Below, piece after piece: positions 60,334 through 64,000 of a stretch of 64,000 nucleotides of DNA. The stretch's first letter is position 1. Each line of letters begins with the position of its first letter. Under the pieces are notes generated by a model. That model searched no databases, had not been told where the DNA came from, and saw only the letters and a list, made by a program, of their open reading frames with translations. Position numbers and translations under genes: made by a program. Source of the stretch: Paenibacillus mucilaginosus 3016 (GTDB lineage: Bacteria; Bacillota; Bacilli; Paenibacillales; NBRC-103111); assembly GCF_000250655.1 (NCBI RefSeq), contig NC_016935.1:3428001-3492000 (forward strand). The letters run 5' to 3'.

Positions 60334-61037
60334 ACGGATTCCATGAGACCCTGGACCTGCTGATCTTCGGTGCCCATCCGGATGATGCGGAGATCGGGAT
60401 GGGGGGCACGATCGCCAAGCACACGCGTAAGGGCCTGCGGGTCGGGATCTGCGATCTGACCCGGGCCGAGATGTCCTCTAACGGGACCGTTGAAATCCGG
60501 CAGGCGGAGGCGGAAGCGGCCTCGAGAAGCCTCGGCATCACCGTGCGGAGCAATCTGGGCCTTCCGGACCGCGGACTGGAGCTGAGAGCCGAGCTGGTGA
60601 ACCCGATCGTGCAGGAGATCCGCCGCTGGAAGCCCCGCGTTGTGTTCGCTCCTTATTGGGAGGACCGGCACCCGGATCATATCGCCTGCTCCCGGCTGGT
60701 GCAGGAGGCGGTATTCAATGCCAAGCTGCGCCGGTATATGCCCGAGAGCGAGGCGCATGCCGTACAGGACTTCTATTTCTATTTTATCAATGATGTGAAA
60801 GACCCGGACGTGATGGTGGATATCAGCAGCGTCTACGAAACCAAACGCGAATCCCTGCTTGCCTACCGCTCCCAGTTCGAAGCGGCGGGGGCCGGCAATG
60901 ATTATGTGGCCACCCCGCTCAACCAGAATTACCTGGAGCGGGTGGAGGCAAGAGACGCCCTTCTCGGGCAGAAGCGATCGGTCGCTTATGCCGAAGGGTT
61001 CATGAGCAGGCTGCCATATCTGGCAGAGCTGCTGTAA
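60330..61037 (+). CDS. bshB1: Bacillithiol biosynthesis deacetylase BshB1
   Basis: A 235-aa zinc enzyme removing acetyl from GlcNAc-malate in bacillithiol synthesis. Zinc motif AHPDDAE near residue 15 and HPDHIACS near residue 112. Its neighbours mgsA and bshA are as in Bacillus; methylglyoxal detoxification uses bacillithiol, which gives the cluster sense. Confidence 0.94.
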   Translation: MNGFHETLDLLIFGAHPDDAEIGMGGTIAKHTRKGLRVGICDLTRAEMSSNGTVEIRQAEAEAASRSLGITVRSNLGLPDRGLELRAELVNPIVQEIRRWKPRVVFAPYWEDRHPDHIACSRLVQEAVFNAKLRRYMPESEAHAVQDFYFYFINDVKDPDVMVDISSVYETKRESLLAYRSQFEAAGAGNDYVATPLNQNYLERVEARDALLGQKRSVAYAEGFMSRLPYLAELL

Positions 61038-61074
61038 ATTACGCACTCAGCGATCACAGAGGGAGGCGCGAAAC

Positions 61075-62244
61075 GTGAAGGACCGGCTGAAAATCGGAAT
61101 CACCTGTTATCCTACCCTGGGCGGCTCGGGCGTCGTTGCGACGGAACTTGGCAAGCTGCTGGCGGAAAAAGGGCATGAAGTTCATTTTATTACGCACAGC
61201 ATGCCATTCCGCCTGGGGAAATTCGACCGCAACATCTTCTATCACGAAGTCGAAGTCAACGACTACTACGTGTTCAAATATCCGCCTTACGATCTGTCCC
61301 TGGCCAGCAAGCTGGCCCAGGTGGTCAAGCTGCAGGAACTGGATCTGCTCCATGTACATTATGCGATTCCGCATGCGGTCTGCGCTCTGCTCGCCAAGCA
61401 GATGGTCGGCGACCAGCTCAAGGTCGTGACTACCCTGCACGGTACGGACATCACCGTCCTGGCGCAGGACGAATCGCTGAGCGACCTCATCGGCTATGCC
61501 ATTAACGGCAGCGACGCGGTTACGGCGGTATCCCAGGATCTCATCCGCGAGACGCGTCATCTCCTCGGCATTACGAAGGAGATCGATCTCGCTTATAACT
61601 TCGTCGACAAGCGCGTCTACTACCCGCGGGAGGTAACCTCCCTGCGCAAGGAGTTCGCCCATCCGGACGAGAAGATCCTGATTCACATCTCCAACTTCCG
61701 CCCGGTGAAGCGGGTGACGGACGTGGTCGAGATCTTCGACCGCCTGAGGCAGGACGTGCCGGCCCGGCTGCTGTTCGTCGGCGAAGGACCGGAGCTCTCC
61801 AAGGTGCTCTGCAAGGTGAAGGAAAAAGGCCTGCTCGACCGCGTTACCTTCTGCGGCAAGCAGGATGACGTGGCCCAGCTGCTGTCGCTGGCCGATCTCA
61901 TGCTCCTGCCTTCCGAGAAGGAGAGCTTCGGGCTTGTGGCCCTGGAAGCGATGGCCTGCGGCGTGCCGACCGTGGCATCCAATGCGGGCGGGATTCCCGA
62001 GCTCATCACACACGGGGAGACGGGCTACCTCGCCGAGATCGGCGACGTGGAGGCGATGGCCGGCTACGCCCGGAAGATCCTGACGGATGAAGCACATGCC
62101 GCGCAGCTTAGAGAAGCGTGTCTTCACCGGGCCCGCTATACATTCTGTAATGATGTCATTACACGCCAGTATGAAGAAATCTACTACCGGGTGCTCGGAC
62201 GGCCGCTGCCGGAGGATCTCCGGAGGAAGCCGCTCGAATGCTGA
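61075..62244 (+). CDS. bshA: N-acetyl-alpha-D-glucosaminyl L-malate synthase BshA
   Basis: A 389-aa GT4 glycosyltransferase joining GlcNAc (from UDP-GlcNAc) to L-malate, the first bacillithiol step. GGSGVVATELGKLL near residue 14, TLHGTDIT, and the sugar-nucleotide site LPSEKESFGLVALEAMACGVP with two Glu. Start GTG with GGGAGG upstream. GTG 61075 agrees with homologues. Confidence 0.95.
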   Translation: MKDRLKIGITCYPTLGGSGVVATELGKLLAEKGHEVHFITHSMPFRLGKFDRNIFYHEVEVNDYYVFKYPPYDLSLASKLAQVVKLQELDLLHVHYAIPHAVCALLAKQMVGDQLKVVTTLHGTDITVLAQDESLSDLIGYAINGSDAVTAVSQDLIRETRHLLGITKEIDLAYNFVDKRVYYPREVTSLRKEFAHPDEKILIHISNFRPVKRVTDVVEIFDRLRQDVPARLLFVGEGPELSKVLCKVKEKGLLDRVTFCGKQDDVAQLLSLADLMLLPSEKESFGLVALEAMACGVPTVASNAGGIPELITHGETGYLAEIGDVEAMAGYARKILTDEAHAAQLREACLHRARYTFCNDVITRQYEEIYYRVLGRPLPEDLRRKPLEC

Positions 62245-62260
62245 GAGAGCGTGATCCCCG

Positions 62261-63583
62261 ATGAGCGGACAGATGAGATCGGCCGCGCTGGCGATCGTCC
62301 GGCGTCTGAATGACAACGGCCACCAGGCTTACCTGGTCGGCGGCTGTGTCCGGGACGAGATGCTGGGGCGGCCCGTCAAGGATTATGATATCGCCACCTC
62401 CGCGCTGCCGGAGCAGGTCCAGGCCTTGTTCAAGCGGACGGTGCCGACCGGGCTTCAGCACGGTACGGTGACCGTCGTGTCGGACCGGGTGCCCTACGAG
62501 GTAACCACCTTCCGCAGGGAAGGGGGCTACGAGGCGTTCCGGCGGCCGACGGAGGTGGAATACATCGATTCGCTGCAGGAAGATCTGCAGCGGCGAGACT
62601 TTACGATGAACGCCATGGCGCTGGATGCCGAGGGCGGTCTGGTCGACCCCTTCGGCGGCATGGCGGATCTGCGGCAGGGGGTGCTCCGCTGTGTGGGCAC
62701 GGCGGAGGAACGGTTCCGCGAGGATGCGCTGCGGATGCTGCGCTGCCTGCGGTTCGCTTCCGAGTACACCCTGCGTATCGAGGAGCGCACTTGGGAAGCC
62801 CTCCGGGAATGCATCGGACTCCTGCAGCATATCGCGATGGAGCGCTGCCGTGCGGAGCTTGAGCGGATGCTCGGCGGGGCCGACCCGAACCGGGCTCTTG
62901 CGCTTCTGGCCGATAGCGGTGCGCTCCGGCATACGAAAGCTGAGGTCGAACTGGCGGAGCTGGACGGGATTCCGGCCGAATCGTGGCCGGGGCTCCTTGG
63001 CATTCCCTCATCGGACGAACGGCTCGCGTACCTGTATCTCCGTCTGGGAGTGGATGCCTCCGGGATCTCGGAGGATATGAAACGGCTGACGTATTCCAAT
63101 GCCCAGCGGGATGCCGCATCAAGAACAGGGGCAGCGCATGAATACTTGTCCGGCATCGCCGCAGGGGGTCCCTCGGAAGGGGAGGCCAAGGATGCCTGGA
63201 TCCGTGCTTCGCTTCGTCATGGAGCCGATGCCCTGCTCCGCTTGAGGCAGCTGTATGCTCTGGACGGGCCGCGGCTTCTGGGGCGGAGGGACGGCGAGGC
63301 GGCCGGGGACGCGCCAGCAGAAGGCCCGGCGTTCCTGGAGGCGTGGATCTCGCAAGGCGAAGCCTGGCTGGAGGCAAGGCCGGCGGGAAGCCTGAAGGAG
63401 CTTCGCCTCAGCGGCCAGGAGCTCGTCGGGCATCTCGGCGAGAAACCCGGTCCCTGGACCGGTCAGGTGCTGGGCCGCCTCCTGGAGGAGACGGCTCTGG
63501 GGCATCTGCCCAATGACAGAGAACGCCTGCTGGAAGCGGCAGAGCAGATATATGAATCTTTACAGAAGAAGGGACCCGCATGA
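62261..63583 (+). CDS. cca: CCA tRNA nucleotidyltransferase
   Basis: A 440-aa class II CCA-adding enzyme. LVGGCVRDEMLGRPVKDYDIAT holds the G-G and D-x-D catalytic site near residues 27-48, then RRDFTMNAMA, and EDALRMLRCLRFASEY. A longer tail than in Bacillus (about 397 aa) with an Ala/Gly-rich part near residue 345. The ribosome site is weak. birA overlaps its stop by 4 bases. Confidence 0.94.
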   Translation: MSGQMRSAALAIVRRLNDNGHQAYLVGGCVRDEMLGRPVKDYDIATSALPEQVQALFKRTVPTGLQHGTVTVVSDRVPYEVTTFRREGGYEAFRRPTEVEYIDSLQEDLQRRDFTMNAMALDAEGGLVDPFGGMADLRQGVLRCVGTAEERFREDALRMLRCLRFASEYTLRIEERTWEALRECIGLLQHIAMERCRAELERMLGGADPNRALALLADSGALRHTKAEVELAELDGIPAESWPGLLGIPSSDERLAYLYLRLGVDASGISEDMKRLTYSNAQRDAASRTGAAHEYLSGIAAGGPSEGEAKDAWIRASLRHGADALLRLRQLYALDGPRLLGRRDGEAAGDAPAEGPAFLEAWISQGEAWLEARPAGSLKELRLSGQELVGHLGEKPGPWTGQVLGRLLEETALGHLPNDRERLLEAAEQIYESLQKKGPA

Positions 63584-64000
63584 CAGAGCGATTAGTGGAG
63601 CTGTTTGAAGCATCCCAGGGAGCTTTTTTATCCGGGGAGGAGCTCAGCGACAAGCTGGCGATCTCCCGCACCGCCGTATGGAAGCGGATTGAGAAGCTGC
63701 GCGAGGAGGGCTACACGTTCGAAGCGGTCCCGCGCAAAGGGTACCGTCTCATCGGCAAGCCGGACAAGCTGGATCCGGCCGCCCTGGTGACCCGCCTGCA
63801 GACGGAATTGTTCGGCAGGCGCATACACTATCACCAGGAGGTCGAATCTACGCAGACGACGGCTCTGGCCCTCCTCGCCGAAGGAGCCCCCGAAGGTACG
63901 CTGATTCTCGCCGAACAGCAGACGGCCGGCCGAGGGCGGCAGGGAAGGCCCTGGATCTCGCCCAAGGGCAAGGGCCTGTGGATGAGCCTGGTGCTCAAGC
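63580..64000 (+). CDS. birA: Biotin operon repressor / biotin-protein ligase, 5' part (runs off window)
   Basis: First 140 codons of BirA. N-terminal winged helix (FLSGEELSDKLAISRTAVWKRIEKL, in parts; residues 14-40) binds DNA; the ligase domain starts near residue 80 with ESTQTT and GRGRQGRPW, the biotinyl-AMP loop. It both biotinylates carboxylase and represses biotin genes. Cut by the window end. Confidence 0.95.
   Translation, partial: MTERLVELFEASQGAFLSGEELSDKLAISRTAVWKRIEKLREEGYTFEAVPRKGYRLIGKPDKLDPAALVTRLQTELFGRRIHYHQEVESTQTTALALLAEGAPEGTLILAEQQTAGRGRQGRPWISPKGKGLWMSLVLK

Noticed and set aside
1-64000. CRISPR arrays, rRNA operons, prophage or insertion sequences
   Set aside because: No regular spacer-repeat arrays, no rRNA sequence, and no transposase, integrase or phage structural genes were found.

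Overview
The window is a GC-rich chromosome segment from an endospore-forming Firmicute, most likely Paenibacillus or a close relative. The evidence is gene content and order. From resE and serA through prsW-ypeB-ypfA-cmk-ypfD-fni, der-gpsA-spoIVA-hup, mtrB-hepS-menG-hepT-ndk-cheR-aroC-aroB-aroH, trpEDCFBA-hisC-tyrA, ypiF-qcrABC-ypjA-ypjB and dapB-mgsA-bshB1-bshA-cca-birA, it follows the Bacillus subtilis backbone. Genes typical of Paenibacillus-like genomes are inserted. Almost everything is on the plus strand; the exceptions are serA, two envelope genes near 4-6 kb and a YitT-family gene near 57 kb. I see no rRNA, CRISPR array, prophage or insertion sequence. The only tRNA is a tRNA-Pro(GGG).

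Layout. 0-13.5 kb: end of the ResE kinase, serA behind a serine T-box, small membrane and envelope genes, MecA, a TWINKLE-like primase-helicase with a degenerate Toprim site, glutamate dehydrogenase, PrsW and YpeB. 13.6-20.4 kb: PilZ protein, cmk, plsC, S1-like protein, fni, a frameshifted YphA-like gene and the YIEGIA pair. 20.4-28.8 kb: der behind a structured leader or small RNA, plsY, gpsA, spoVIF, two ferredoxins flanking a nucleotidyltransferase-like protein, spoIVA and HU. 29-35.8 kb: tRNA-Pro, mtrB (TRAP), the heptaprenyl diphosphate/menaquinone genes with an inserted UbiA-UbiX pair, ndk and cheR. 36.3-47.7 kb: the aromatic supra-operon. 47.8-55.1 kb: an ECF sigma/anti-sigma pair, a phosphatase, a gamma carbonic anhydrase-like protein and the menaquinol:cytochrome c reductase. 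55.3-64 kb: ypjA-ypjB-ypjC-ypjD, dapB, mgsA, bacillithiol genes, cca and the start of birA.

Functional links. TRAP (mtrB, 29.3 kb) has a clear target in the same window. The trp leader carries 11 NAG triplets, ten of them spaced nearly regularly, followed by a perfect intrinsic terminator. A second NAG-rich patch covers the trpE Shine-Dalgarno region. ResE and qcrABC, HepS/HepT and MenG, and the UbiA/UbiX pair all belong to respiration and quinone metabolism. Serine (serA T-box) and tryptophan (TRAP) supply are both controlled by RNA mechanisms.

Most unusual items: two intergenic elements (about 10.86 and 34.39 kb) that share a nested-palindrome architecture and conserved junctions while their stem sequences differ with compensation; the promoter-to-terminator unit upstream of der; a promoter-terminator small RNA candidate at 47.8 kb; the second NAG cluster at trpE; and apparent frameshifts in trpB and in a YphA-like gene, which are either assembly errors or real lesions.
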